The notes below the pieces were generated by a model. It was given only the letters and a program-made list of their open reading frames with translations, was not told the origin of the DNA and ran no database searches. 64,000 nt of DNA from Steinernema hermaphroditum (taxonomy: Eukaryota; Nematoda; Chromadorea; Rhabditida; Steinernematidae), in the NCBI GenBank assembly GCA_030435675.1, contig CM059625.1:16864001-16928000 (forward strand). Reading direction: 5' to 3'. Positions within the stretch are counted from its first letter, which is position 1. Each line of letters begins with the position of its first letter. Positions 43,101 through 54,284 of this stretch are shown here, piece after piece. The position numbers and the translations under genes are program-made.

Positions 43101-46100
43101 GGATCCTCAAACACTGGGGGAAGCTCGTCTTCCGGAGGCACATCCGCTGGAAGTGCATCCTCTAGCAGCTCTGGATCTGGTGGTTCTTCTGTGAGCAACG
43201 CAGGAGGACAAGGCGGTTCTTATGGCGGAGGCTCCTCGAACACTGGTGGAAGCTCATCTTCCGGAGGTGCATCATCTGGAAGTCCATCCTCTAGCAGCTC
43301 TGGATCTGGCGGTTCTTCCGTGAGCAGCGCAGGAGGGCAGGGCAGTTCTTATGGTAGCGGATCCTCAAACACTGGGGGAAGCTCGTCTTCCGGAGGCACA
43401 TCCGCTGGAAGTGCATCCTCTAGCAGCTCTGGATCTGGTGGTTCTTCTGTGAGCAATGCAGGAGGACAGAACGGTTCGTACGGTAGCGGATCTTCAAACA
43501 CTGGGGGAAGCAGCTCTTCTGGAAGCGGGTCCTCTGGAGGTTCATCCTCTGGAGGTGCACTTGGGGGCGGAGCATCAAGCCAAAGTGGCTCATACAGCAG
43601 CAGTGCTGCAGGTTCATCTGGGGGATCATCTACAAGTGGTGAGTACAGGGAAGATAAAAGGTGTAAGAGCAAACCCTTACAACATCCTAATATGTCAAGC
43701 TTCATCTTAATCGTCATTATGTGTTAACTATTGTTAAAAGTGCTATGATGGCTATTTCAGGTTCAGCAAATTCTGGATCGTCTGGAAGCACTTCGGCGTC
43801 GTCGACGTCTTCGGGAGGCGGACAAGCATCGGGTTCCTACAACGGTGGCCGTCCCCCCGTTCCAAGTGCGCAAGTGCCTCCATCGCTGCAAGGCTCAAAC
43901 GAAGAGGAATATGAGAACGAAATTAATGCACCTGAAGCGGGTGGCTCATCTTCGTCTTCGTCGACTGGAAGTGCATCCAGCTCAACTGGATCAGCATCAT
44001 CCTCGTCAGCGGGAAGTGCGTCCGGTTCTAGCGGAGGATCATCCTCGTCGTCTTCAACTGCTTCTGGTTCCTCTCTCGGAGGTGGTACTGGACAATACTC
44101 TGGCTCCGAGAGTGGCTTTGGTGCTGGTTCTTCAGCTCAGTCAACCGGAAGTGCTTCGTCAGGAGGATCCACTGGTTCAGGCAGCGCTAGTGGAACGTAC
44201 ACGCAAGGAGGTGCCGGAGCATCGTCGTCTTCCTCCTCAGGAAGCAACACAGCAAGCGGATCATACAGTTCCAGTTCATCGGGAGGTAGCCCATCATCGA
44301 GCTCCTCGTCAACCTATTCACAAGGGGGCCAAGCATCGTCCTCTTCCTCATCATCAGCTGGAAGTGGATCTGCTGGAGGATCTTCATCCGGAAGTGGATC
44401 TGCTGGAGGATCATACAATACTGCTGGCTCCACAGGTGGAAACTCTGCCCCACAGCCTGTTCCCTCTTCAAGCTCATCATCGTCGTATTCGCAAGGAGGA
44501 TCAGGATCGTCATCATCCTCATCGTCTTCGGCCGGAAGTGGATCTGCTGGAGGATCTTTATCCGGAAGTGGATCTACTGGAGGATCTTCATCCGGAAGTG
44601 GATCTACTGGAGGATCATACAGTACTTCTGGCGCTACAGGAGGAAGCTCAGCCCCACAGCCTGCTACTTCTTCAAGCTCGTCATCGTCATATTCGCAAGG
44701 AGGGTCAGGATCGTCATCATCGTCATCGTCATCTTCCGGAAGTGGATCTGCTGGAGGATCATACAGTGCATCGGGTTCTTCTGCAGGAGGAGCAGAACCG
44801 CAGCCTGCTACTTCATCAGGTTCCTCATCGAGTTATTCTCAAGGGGGATCAGGAGCTTCGTCGGGTGCTGGCCAGCCCTCCGGTGCGTACAGCTCTGGTG
44901 AATCATCGTCATCCGCAGGAAGTGGTCCTTCCGGTGCTGGCAGCGGCAGTCCAGCTGCTGGTTACGGAAACGCTCAGGAAAAGGGCGAAACCCCATCCGT
45001 ATCCTCTGGTCAGCCTTCCTCCAGCGGCAGTTATAGCAGCGGCTTCGGAACCACTCCTGCATCTCTGTTGGGTGGTAATCCAACAGATATCACCAAAGAA
45101 GAATCAGGACAATACCCGAGTCCTCATCACGAGGAATCCGGAGAAATTCAACCTCTTCCTGTTGCCCCTCGAGTGCCTCCCACTGCGCAAAAGCCACCTC
45201 TGTCAGGTCAATATGAGGTAAAATATCGGCGTTAATTGTACAATATTCTTATAATGTTTAGGTACATAACGAGGTCACCGATGGCGAAGAGCCACACGTC
45301 CCAGAAGAAAGCAAGCCTTCCCCACCAAAAGCATCTGTTCCTTATGAAGAAGAAAAGAGCGTTCAGCCGTCTCCTCACGTAAGTTGGCACACACAAATGA
45401 GGTTTTTAGCGCGGAGTCCCTTCCACCTGCAAATGACGTACAACATTTTATCCTATTTCAGCTGTCAGAAGAGGAAGAGGAGCATGACCTGAACCGCAAC
45501 GAAGGAAAGACTGCGGAATACGAAGAAGAGACCAACGTTGAGCCACCCAAGGAGAGTGGCGCCACGTACTCCCAAGGCGTCAGTGCACCATCGTCGAGCT
45601 CTGCGCAAGGCCAGTCTTCAAGCTACACGGGCGGGCAGCCTGCGACCGGAACCTCATCTTCCAGCTCTCAGAAGGGACAATATTCCGGCACTGAAGCTAC
45701 CAGTGAGGGAAGCAACAACTACGAAACCACGAAAACAGAACCCAGCGTTCCCGGCTCCACCTCTGTCGGCATTGGCCCACGTCCTGGTCCTATTTCTAAG
45801 CCCCTGCGCCCAGTCAGCATCCCCTATCAGCCACGACCTCAAGTCCAAACGAACAACTATGTGCCCCAAGGAGGATATCAACCAGGACCACAGGGGGGCT
45901 ATCAAGCCAGACCGTCCGGTGGCTATCAGACCGGACCAGTAAGCCGACCTCAGAGCAATTATCAGCCGTCCTTCCAAGGCTATCAAACTCCTCAACAGCC
46001 AGCTGGTCAACCTGGTTGCTGCGGTGGTAACTGGCTTTCACGCACTGGCGGCATCTGCACACCTATCAACTTCAACCCGTGCCCAGCTCCCCAACCCGCT

Positions 46101-46693
46101 TGTGGTAAGTCAGCTTCTTACATTACAAGCTTTGCAAGTTGTTCACAATAAAAGCAATCCCTTCAGGATCGTCTGGCTGCTATGCTCCAGCTCCTCTGTC
46201 TAATAACTGTGGAGGAGGTTGTGGCAATTGCGGCGGTGGTTGCTCCGGCGGTTGTGGAGGTTGTTCTAATAATTGTGGTGGAGGTTGCTCCAGCAACTGT
46301 TGTACACCCAGCAACAACTGCTGCAACCCAGGATGCGGTTCAGGCTCCGGATGCGGCAGTTCTTGCGGCAACAACTGTGGCGGTGGATGTGGAGGTTGCC
46401 AACCGAACTGCGGAAGTAACTGCGGAAGCGGAAGCGGCTGCGGCGGTGGAGGAAGCGGATGCGGAGGAGGCTGTGGAGGTGGAAGCGGATGCGGAGGAGG
46501 TTGTGGAGGCGGAAGTGGATGTGGCGGAGGCTGTGGAGGCGGAAGCGGTTGCGCTCCGAGTGGTTGCACTTCGAACTGTAACCCGTTGTGCCCTCCAGCC
46601 CCACCAACATCGAGCAACTGCTGCTGTTGTTGCCCACCCGCGCAACAACAAGCCTTCCCATCGTTCTGTGGAAGGAAAAAGAGGTACCGTTAA
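34122..46693 (+). CDS. Giant secreted Gly/Ser-rich silk-like matrix protein, 36 exons
   Basis: Predicted 2,966 residues. Exons: 34122-34384, 34429-34637, 34689-34859, 34907-35026, 35072-35341, 35537-35644, 35770-35850, 35962-36066, 36207-36302, 36410-36487, 36572-36751, 36853-37032, 37184-37327, 37467-37667, 37768-37896, 38019-38324, 38437-38604, 38700-38933, 39004-39231, 39351-39512, 39605-39823, 39982-40110, 40282-40431, 40528-40734, 40833-41015, 41200-41274, 41359-41508, 41628-41774, 41875-42015, 42132-42317, 42396-42452, 42559-43638, 43761-45217, 45262-45378, 45462-46104, 46167-46693. All frames agree. A signal peptide ([19 protein letters not shown]) leads into a Pro/Tyr N-terminus, then exons 3-32, each a multiple of 3 nt in phase 1, mostly starting GGS and rich in Gly, Ser and scattered Tyr. 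Exon 33 carries YSQGG-type repeats; exons 34-35 are acidic then Pro/Gln/Tyr-rich; exon 36 is Cys/Gly-rich, ending FCGRKKRYR. No catalytic domain is visible. It is probably a cuticle, eggshell or adhesive matrix component; the family is not recognised. Confidence 0.85.
37467..38018 (+). repeat. Recent tandem duplication of an exon with its intron (exons 14-15)
   Basis: Exon 14 (37467-37667) and exon 15 (37768-37896) share the near-identical coding segment [16 protein letters not shown]. Each is followed by an intron starting GTATGAACACGG and ending with GGGTTTA and ATTCAG. Intron similarity shows that genomic duplication, not retroposition, made the copy. Exon 15 is shorter at its 5' side. Confidence 0.75.
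42672..43574 (+). repeat. Seven 129-bp (43-residue) tandem repeats inside exon 32
   Basis: Units start at 42672, 42801, 42930, 43059, 43188, 43317 and 43446, each opening SVSNAGGQ or SVSSAGGQ and containing one Tyr in [14 protein letters not shown] higher-order 258-bp repeat is visible: sequence from about 42942 recurs from about 43200 with only a handful of base differences, a sign of a very recent two-unit duplication. The last unit diverges at its 3' end. Confidence 0.85.
44290..44850 (+). repeat. About four 50-65-residue Ser-rich repeats with YSQGG motif in exon 33
   Basis: Each unit reads YSQGG, a poly-Ser run, GSGSAGGS blocks, a Tyr-containing GGSY segment and APQP or EPQP before the next poly-Ser. 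Inside units, a 30-bp sub-repeat (GGATCTGCTGGAGGATCTTC and close variants) is itself duplicated. Confidence 0.75.
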
Positions 46694-46903
46694 CTATCAG
46701 TCCGCTTCTAAGACACAATTTAGATCGGTTGCTGCTCGATTGCTCGGTTTGTGTGGATGATTCTGAAGTAGCGTCCAGAACCAGTTGTGTACCATAAAAT
46801 AGTCGCAAATCCATACATTGTTTGGTGAAAATTTTATATGATCTATCTGTATATTTGACGAAATGTGATTTATGTGCCTCCGAAATGTGCAATGGTCTGT
46901 TAC

Positions 46904-46909
46904 AATAAA
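46904..46909 (+). promoter_or_regulatory. AATAAA polyadenylation signal of the Gly/Ser-rich gene
   Basis: AATAAA lies about 210 bp after the TAA stop at 46691-46693, followed by GT-rich sequence. Confidence 0.65.
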
Positions 46910-47960
46910 AGTTACTGTGTACGTATCTTCAACACACCACTATTAGTCCGCTTGCTTTAACTGCACATGAAAAATGGTTTAAATCGAGCCCGATTTACAC
47001 GACTTTCGATAAGAGGTCATCCAAAGTAGTAAGATCGATGTCGAGACGAGACTCATCTCAACATCGGAAACCTTTATGGAAGGCTTTGTGCAAGTTCAAT
47101 TACGGATACAACACTGTGTCGGTCTTTTGTTCTCGAACGTCAAAAGTATTCGGTGATGTTGTACGAGAAGCTCCAAAACCTGATATCCTGTCATTTGCTC
47201 CTTCCGGATGAATACCTCGCGGAAAGGTTGTCCGATTTGCGTTTTGAAAACAGAAGGTGGACAGAAGCACACCTATTGTAATTTGGAGCCGGACATCAAA
47301 CACACATTGTGGTCATAAACGTCGCATAGGTAATGCGACGACAGACAAGGGAACACGCGACATTGCGGCGGCAACCGGTTTGCGATTAAGGATCACACTG
47401 TCGTCTCGTGCTAAATGGGATGAAACGTTTTTGCACGGACAGCTTGGCAGGGGGTGTTGCATTTTCATTGGAAGACGAATTAGAATTTCGTTCCTTTTCC
47501 TTAATGATTTTGTTTTTTTGTAAAAGGAAACGGAAGAGCGAGTGATGTGTGAGATTGACGTGCGACAAATGACCCAATAGGCGGTTGAGTGGGGACTGTT
47601 ATAAAAAGTGACAGATAGTTGTCACACCGTTAACGGCGGTCAAGACGTAGATCATGGACGTGGTAAAAACTGGTCGAGAGACAGGTGATACTGGTCATGT
47701 CTTTGATAGCCGTCATAGAAAGCAATGCTATTAATACACTGTGACAAACTGCAATAGGCCGTCTGGAATGAATCGGTAGCGAAGGATTTGTCTTAATGAA
47801 AGTAGTGATTTTGGCACATATTGTTAGCGAATATATCCATGGCATAATACCTTAGAAAGTCGCTATGCACAAACTATTAAACAAACAGGTACGTTGACGT
47901 TTTTATTTGCAGGTTTGAAGAATACGTTTCACATTTTATGTTATTTTATATTATCCAGTT
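46910..47960. other. Intergenic stretch without a gene
   Basis: Only short open frames on both strands, none with a recognisable motif or consistent splice signals. Confidence 0.5.
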
Positions 47961-48307
47961 CTAAGTAAAATAAATGAACTGAAAACATCGAGAACTTTCG
48001 ATATCTATCCGCTCTCCAGACCCAACCTCTAATGTGCCATCTCCATCCACACGGATCTCAAATCGTGGAATGCAAAGATCGTCTAATAGAATCTTTGATG
48101 CACTTTAAGTGCAAATTCCAAAAAAGCGGGTGATTTAAGCCATTCCGAACCAGACAGATCGGCTGAGCGATTATCGAACAGCTCCAGAGCGCATTTGACG
48201 CCTAAAAGCATTAATCGCTTTAACTGCCGTTTTTGTAAATCGTTCTTTCCCGTTCTAAGTGCGAACCATCCTCGATTCGGGCGAAACTGCCTGTGATTGT
48301 AAGCCAT
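47961..48307 (-). pseudogene. Frame-shifted coding remnant, unknown family
   Basis: On the minus strand a 74-codon frame from ATG 48307 reads LMLLGVKCALELFDN and WLKSPAFLEFALKVHQ, then stops. The next frame continues at once with DDLCIPRFEIRVDGDGTLEV and on to a TAG at 47961. A one-frame slip near 48085 would join them, which suggests a decayed gene or an unrecognised short intron. The style (short strands, SPAFxEFALK) is loosely like nematode-expanded families such as the one at the window start, but this is only an impression. Confidence 0.35.
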
Positions 48308-48575
48308 CTATGGACGTTTTAACGACACAACCATGTGGTAATGTGAACGCGTACCCACATCTATTTAGCATAATCACCAATCCCATCCTTAGTGTTCACA
48401 GAGGAACAGAGCTCCTGTCAGTGAAACTCAAGAGGTGAGGAAACTGGCAATTGCGAACAGGTTTCTCCGCCCTCAATCGGTAATCATTAATGAGTCATGG
48501 CTGATGTGCGTGGATAGGAGGGAGCCTAAAATGCATAAAAGTGTCAACGCCGTCGTTAACTCCAGCACAGTCGCC

Positions 48576-49791
48576 ATGGAGGGACATCGACTTAGCACGA
48601 TTCTGGCCAGTGCCGCTTGCATCGCCACCATTATGGTGTGTGCAGTTGTTATCCCGAAGCTCTTCATCGAAATCAATCAGCTCTACGAGTCGGTCTTGGA
48701 TGAGGTTAACCTTTTCAAGGTGAGTATGTCTGTACTTAGCTTTAACCAGCAAACATTAGTCGTGATCTGTGCCTTAAGAACAGCACACGATTCTCCTTGT
48801 TTTCTTTAATTAAACATAGTCAACACAAAACTTTAGTACGAAACTGACTCGGCCTGGATCGAACTGATGGAAATCCAAAATTCCTTTTCTCCTTCTCGTC
48901 CAAGCAAGCCTGTTGCTAATCCCATCATGGTCGCTGTGAAACGCAACAAGCGCGAAGCTGGTCTTCCCGAATATTGCAACTGTGGAGTCATTCCTACATG
49001 CCCACCAGGACCACCAGGACCTCCTGGAGAACCGGGAATGGATGGAGGTTAGTTGAATCTGGAAAGCTCTTGAATTTAGTAAGTGAAGCCCTTAAAATTG
49101 ATTATGTTCTGGTCAAACTACGGTGTTTTTGTGACGTAAATACGTTAACCCGAATCAGTTCTCAAATGCTTGCAATGTAGTTAATTTGTAATTGAAGTAC
49201 AACATGGCCTTCGATCATGGATACTCTTTAGACCGTGGCCATCCGGGAGCCCCTGGCATGCCCTCAATCGAGACTCATCCGATCACCCTTGGTTGCGACG
49301 CGCCAACTAGCTGTATCAAATGCCCTGTTGGACCGCCTGGCCCTCGTGGTCCTGATGGACCTGCTGGACAACAAGGCCCCAACGGACCTCCTGGTCTTCC
49401 TGGTTCTCGTGGCTATGGATCTCGACCCGGACCGCCTGGAGCTCCTGGAGCTATTGGAGATGCGGGAGTTCCCGGAGTACCTGGACCAAGAGGAGCTGAT
49501 GGAGTTCCTGGCACTGATGCCGTCGTGAAACGTGGAAAACCTGGGCGCAAAGGACCGCCCGGACCTGTGGGGGCTCCTGGAAATCCCGGACATCGTGGAG
49601 CTGATGGTGCAGTCGGAGCTCCTGGACAGCATGGAGTTGCCGGTCCACCGGGAAAACCTGGAGTTCCCGGAGTTAATGGTGACAATGGTGCCCGCGGTGG
49701 ACCGGGTCTCCCTGGTCACGACGGCCAGTATTGTCCGTGTCCTCCTCGTTCCGCTGTTTTTGTCGCACGATATTACCAACGCGCAAAGTGA
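48576..49791 (+). CDS. Cuticle collagen (nematode col family)
   Basis: Three exons, 48576-48719, 48837-49047 and 49232-49791, give 304 residues, the usual size for a nematode cuticle collagen. The N-terminal cuticle-collagen domain has a single hydrophobic type II signal-anchor segment ([16 protein letters not shown]) and the conserved YETDSAW motif. A furin-like RNKR site follows in KRNKREAG. Short Gly-X-Y blocks are set off by cysteine clusters ([25 protein letters not shown]) that join trimers by disulfides. The main Gly-X-Y domain has few interruptions. The tail after the last Cys pair is short ([16 protein letters not shown]). Translation may instead start at the in-frame ATG 48531, but 48576 places the hydrophobic segment normally. 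It is secreted by the hypodermis for cuticle assembly. The exact col number cannot be assigned. Confidence 0.93.
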
Positions 49792-49846
49792 TCGACTGTT
49801 AGAAACGAGAATCCTGCTTACAATTGCTTTCCTTGTAGTAAACAGA

Positions 49847-49852
49847 AATAAA
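49847..49852 (+). promoter_or_regulatory. AATAAA polyadenylation signal of the collagen gene
   Basis: AATAAA lies 56 bp after the TGA stop, giving a short 3' UTR typical of nematode collagen genes. Confidence 0.7.
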
Positions 49853-50451
49853 GTGCATTTAAAATAGTTTACTGTCATGAAGTCACACGAAAGTAGCTGA
49901 TTGGAAGCATTGATCTGGCACATTGCAAATAAAGCACTATTTTCTTCTTTCTTTAGACATTTGTAGACACTTTTATACAAACTCGATGTCCGATCCATTC
50001 ATCTGTGATATCGGCGAAGAAAGAATGTCGTTTCAGGTGCAAGTTTTATATCTACCGTAGTCAGCTGAATACTGTCGCGTTCATTTTCTTATACTCACAT
50101 ACGAGCGCGATGCAAACGCTCTGTATACCAGAGTAGAATAACGAACTTCAGCGGATTCGACTTCAATAAGAGAGCCCTTCTTCTTTAGAAGAGCGATTTG
50201 GCCGGCATCCAATCCCCACATAGAATAACTCTTGGTATTACCCAATTTAAAACATCAATACAATACTACACACTTGTGTCAGCACATCATAAATCGCACT
50301 ATTCCACGTGATGGTTACCGAAATGTGTTTTATGCGGTAATTACGATACAAATACAATGTTATGTGGTATGAATATGAGACATATGCTGAATTTCCATAT
50401 ACACATAAATAGATAAAGCGCTCATTTCTTCTTTCATAAAGATTTTACAGG
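49853..50451. other. Convergent intergenic region
   Basis: About 600 AT-rich bases between the collagen 3' end and the transporter 3' end. No coding or RNA feature seen. Confidence 0.5.
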
Positions 50452-53272
50452 TTAAACCATGTTAGGCAGACCGTTTTGTGTCGTGGTAGGTGCAATTTTG
50501 TTCTTAGTCTTCAAAACATCCGTTGCCGACTGCATGCGACTCTGCGACATAGCCCACGGTTGAGGCGAACCGGAGCCGAACATTACAAAAAAGGCATTCG
50601 TGAAGAGCATGATGAGGGCGATGGCGAGGAATACGTTACGCCATTGATGGGGTGTATTGTCGGGAGCCAATCCGCTGATCAAGAACGGTATTAGCAACAT
50701 CGTCATCGTGATGGCGAATGACACGTTTCCCATGACGAAGTTGGCGTAGTGACGAGCGATTAGGGGAGCTGACTGAAGCAAAATAATGAGTGGAGAGTAG
50801 GATTGTGCAGCAATACAGCTAAACTATAATCCGCCGGTTTTAGGTACCTCCCACTTCCGTGTTCGTGTACAAAATTGTGCCCCGAAATGAAATGTTGGAA
50901 CTATCGCTCAGCGGCATCATTCAGGTTACTCTCAAAAGACACGTTGTACGTTGACCTACCTTGAAGAATCCTCCGGTGGTTAGGCCTAAAAAGCCAGTAG
51001 ACCCAGCTAATAAAGCTAAACAAAGCAACTGATATCCGGGATCGACAAAAGCAAGGGCGCAGAGACAAAGGGCGCATCCAAAGAAGGCCGCCGAGTTGAA
51101 GAACTACAAAAATTAAACCGTATATAACGAACACAATATTCCTCTAACCTTCAATTTCTTTGTTTCTGGGATTGATCTCATCTTATCACTGATGATACCG
51201 CAACTGAGCTTGATTAAAAATTGGAGTAAAGGTGGGATAGCAGCTGAAATTCCGGTGTGTTTCACTTCAAAACCCAAAACAGCGTGTAGGTATGTCGGAG
51301 CAAACAGCGACATCATGTTGACCGTGGAAAAAGCCCCTAATCCAGCGACCCAAATTGCCCATACAGGCCATGACCTCAGAATAGCTCCATAAGGAACTGA
51401 TCGCTGTTCGGCTTTTCTGAAAGCAGTACGCATTGTGTTCTATAAGACACGGCACCTTACGAAATCGGTTCCTTTCCAAAAGAGATCTTGCTCAGTTCGA
51501 TCGATCCAACCATCGGATGCTTGTTTGGGGAATTGCGGTATACTAACATGAAGAATGTGAAGATAAGAAGCGACACCACTCCGTGTGAGTAGTAGACAGA
51601 GGGCCAGCCGAAGTTTGTGCAGAGTGCGCTGGACAGAGGCATAGTAAGGGCGGGAGAAAGTTGGAGGTGTGCGACCAAGGCGCTGACGAACATTCCGTGC
51701 TAAATTATTTAGCTTCTTGATTGGATTAAAGATCTTTTGAAATTGCATAATGTCCTAGCTTTATTTTTATTTATTTCTAGGCTTGCCATTGTCAGTAGAA
51801 CTCACATTTCATCTAGACATGCTGGAGAATGCAAGTAATGATAAATGACTACCTGCGCCTACGATCTGTGAACCCTTTTGTAGGTGTTGACCGCGTGGCC
51901 TGTTCACTACGACAATGACAAAGATTACACCTTCTCTTTAGGAAGTACGTATTACAATTTGTGCGACTCGTCAGACTGGTCACAGATCTCGCAAGTAGTA
52001 ATCATCACTTTTTAAGGAATGCAATGATCTCACCTGTTTGTGATAGGTCCACTTGTTGGAAAAACTTCCGATTACAGCGAAGTTTCCAGAGAACGCCACT
52101 CCTTGAACAATGCGCATGAACAAAAAGTACGGTAGCCCGAGTCGCGCCGCCGAGGGGATTAAAATTGTAGAGACGGCTGATAGTAAACCCAGTGTTCCGA
52201 ACACGGTTCTTATTCCAAATTGGTTGATTAAGAACACAGCTGGAAGGTTGGCGATCTGAAAGGTTTTGTTGTTGGGTTGAACCGTCTGTTGATTCATACA
52301 TAATATTAAAGCAACCTTTTTTAAATTGTGTTTATTATTCACAATTCATAATGTTTCGTTTTGGTGGAACTGTGCTTTTTTACACCAACATCACAGATTA
52401 TTTTCACCGCAAATGCACCTCAACAGTGCGAAAAACTAATCTGAGTGTAATACCACCGACATTGCGAGTACGTGTTGTCCGCAAATTTTGAACTATCGTA
52501 CTAATGGTGCTTGTATTTATGCGTGTAGTAGCGCTCATTAGTGATCTTCGGCGTGAGTGAAAACGGATAATGCACATAATCCATGGAGGAAATGTTGCGC
52601 ACAATTTTTACACCCGAATTAGAAAGATCTGAGTGCTACGTAAACGTTCACCCTTAATTTAGCGAAAAGTTATTTCAGTATTGTGTAAAGCTAAGGAGTT
52701 AGAAATTAAAAAGAGCGCATAGCTTGAAAAAACTGCTTCGGAGCTCCCAGACCAGAGATCGTAGTAGAACCTCCACACATTCAATTCCTGTTCATTGCAA
52801 TCTGTGTGCTACATTGTCAGCTTTCTTGGTATACTATGGTGGTTAGTTAATAGACAATACTGTCAAAAAGCTCTACATTACAAGACCTACCAACGCCCCA
52901 GCCGCAACTATGGCCACAAGAAGACTTTTGTCATTCGCGGTATACCATATAATTTCGTTTCCGGAGAAGCTGATCACGTGAGGATCGTCTAGATTGTGAA
53001 GTGCCGCATCTCTCATCTGCTCAATGGTCAGTGAGGTGTAGGAACCATTTGCGTTTCTAAAATTTGTACTTGTTTGTTTGAGCTGCTCACCTTAAGGAAT
53101 ACCTGTGCGGATGCATACAAATAACAGCAAAATTGTACGTTAAGATATTGGACCAAACGGAAGTGAGACACAAGAGGACAAGGGCGATAATGAAGAAGCG
53201 TGTCCTGGTACCAAAAAGTGCCACCTTGTCCTGCGTTGCCGAAGACTCTTTCTTTGCCGGAAGCCCGTCCAT
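50452..53272 (-). CDS. SLC17-family major facilitator anion transporter
   Basis: Seven exons on the minus strand: 53103-53272, 52891-53056, 52034-52255, 51461-51699, 51149-51416, 50960-51103 and 50452-50772. They give 509 residues, the normal SLC17 length. The N-terminus is cytosolic, then TM1 runs RFFIIALVLLCLTSVWSNIL, followed by TYNFAVICM, which is characteristic of the Na/phosphate, sialin and vesicular glutamate transporter family. The TM2-TM5 region includes FLINQFGIRTVFG and MRIVQGVAFSGNFAVIG. The central loop is followed by WPVWAIWVAGLGAF and GIISDKM (the MFS RxxSDxx-type motif). The last helices (NVFLAIALIMLFTNAFFVMFG) precede a short C-tail. The family usually moves organic anions or phosphate; the substrate cannot be read here. 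The intron after exon 1 could be 46 or 34 bp, both in frame; 46 bp is more likely. ATG 53272 lies 10 bp after a TTTTTCAG acceptor, possibly an SL site. Confidence 0.92.
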
Positions 53273-54284
53273 CTCGAAAACCTGAAAAAGCACTAGACAA
53301 CAGACACTTCAGTCCAGAGAGCAAGATCGACATAGTCAAGCGCGATATGGGGCAAAAAGGATGTGCCCCGCTGAGGGCGGTTAGATCTTATCGAGACGGG
53401 CATGATACGGACATGTGTTGTTTTATTTGTGCTTACGACGGGGAATACCTGGGGGCAGAGCGTAAATCGCAAACACCAAAAACTCGACTGAACTCAGAAC
53501 AACGATGTCTGAGTCGACCGTATATCCTCCTATTGATGCGTCAACCCCATCATGTCGCGCGCGCAATCGATCCGCCATCTCGTTGTCACCACCCTTAACG
53601 CCGAAAAAACGAGATTTTCTGTGATGGTTCTAAGGGGTAAACTGTTTTGCACTTAACTGGTATCCGCGAAAAAGCCGAATACCTTTGGGTACAAATTTGT
53701 ATTGAACATTTACTGAAATCCACTGTTTTTATAATTCAATATGCAGCAACAAACAGCTGAGTTCCACCGTACATGCTTTCCCAAAGTCGAAATTTCTCAC
53801 TTTCTAAAAGATTAGTTGAGAATAACGGATAAAGTACTTGGAGAAGCCACGCGCTGCGATCGGATAATGGTTTTGTAACATTTCGAAAAGTAGTAAGGTT
53901 TTAAAGTATGGAGAATAGGAGCTTACACTTCAAATATACGGCAAATTTCGACTCCGCTGGCTCGATTTCAGCACGCTATATACACACCTTTCGAAAAACA
54001 AGGAATACGGATTGTGAAAAGTAGCAAAGCAACCTCTGCAGGTAAGTTCCGGGAGCGCTCTAAAAAACAGATACAAACAGGCGCAGATGTATTGCAAAAA
54101 AAATAACGGGCCTTGCTTGGCAACTCGTTTTCACCGATGTTTTTCAGCGTTTATACAGTTGTATATACAAAATACAAGATCATTATCTGACACGGCAAGT
54201 GTAAAGTAATAAATTAATATTAGGCCAACACGGCCAGGACGAAATTCTTATTCTGTTCACAGAACATACTGCTGAAAACCGCTT
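53273..54284. other. Intergenic region between transporter start and peroxidase end
   Basis: About 1 kb with no supportable gene. It would contain the transporter promoter. No TATA box or canonical minus-strand AATAAA for the peroxidase gene was identified with confidence. Confidence 0.45.

Larger units (their letters stand above)
34689..43638 (+). repeat. Tandem array of thirty phase 1-1 exon-intron cassettes
   Basis: Exons 3 to 32 are consecutive symmetric cassettes. Most introns end in ATTCAG and most following exons begin GAGGTTCC or GAGGTGG (completing Gly-Gly-Ser or Gly-Gly-Gly). Most exons end with a G followed by a GTAAG/GTATG donor. Cassette lengths vary from 57 to 306 nt, apart from the 1,080-nt exon 32. 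Shared junctions on otherwise diverged exons suggest repeated duplication of an exon plus its intron. Confidence 0.85.

Noticed and set aside
43845..45221. A 458-codon alternate frame overlapping exon 33
   Set aside because: Arises from the repetitive Ser/Gly codons; the correct frame is fixed by phase 1 entry at 43761 and the exon 34 junction.
46180..46892. Long open frames on the minus strand opposite the Cys/Gly-rich exon 36
   Set aside because: Shadows caused by GGN/TGC repeat composition; the plus-strand frame continues the gene in phase.
49264..49998. A 244-codon minus-strand frame opposite the collagen
   Set aside because: Shadow of the Gly-X-Y codon pattern on the plus strand.
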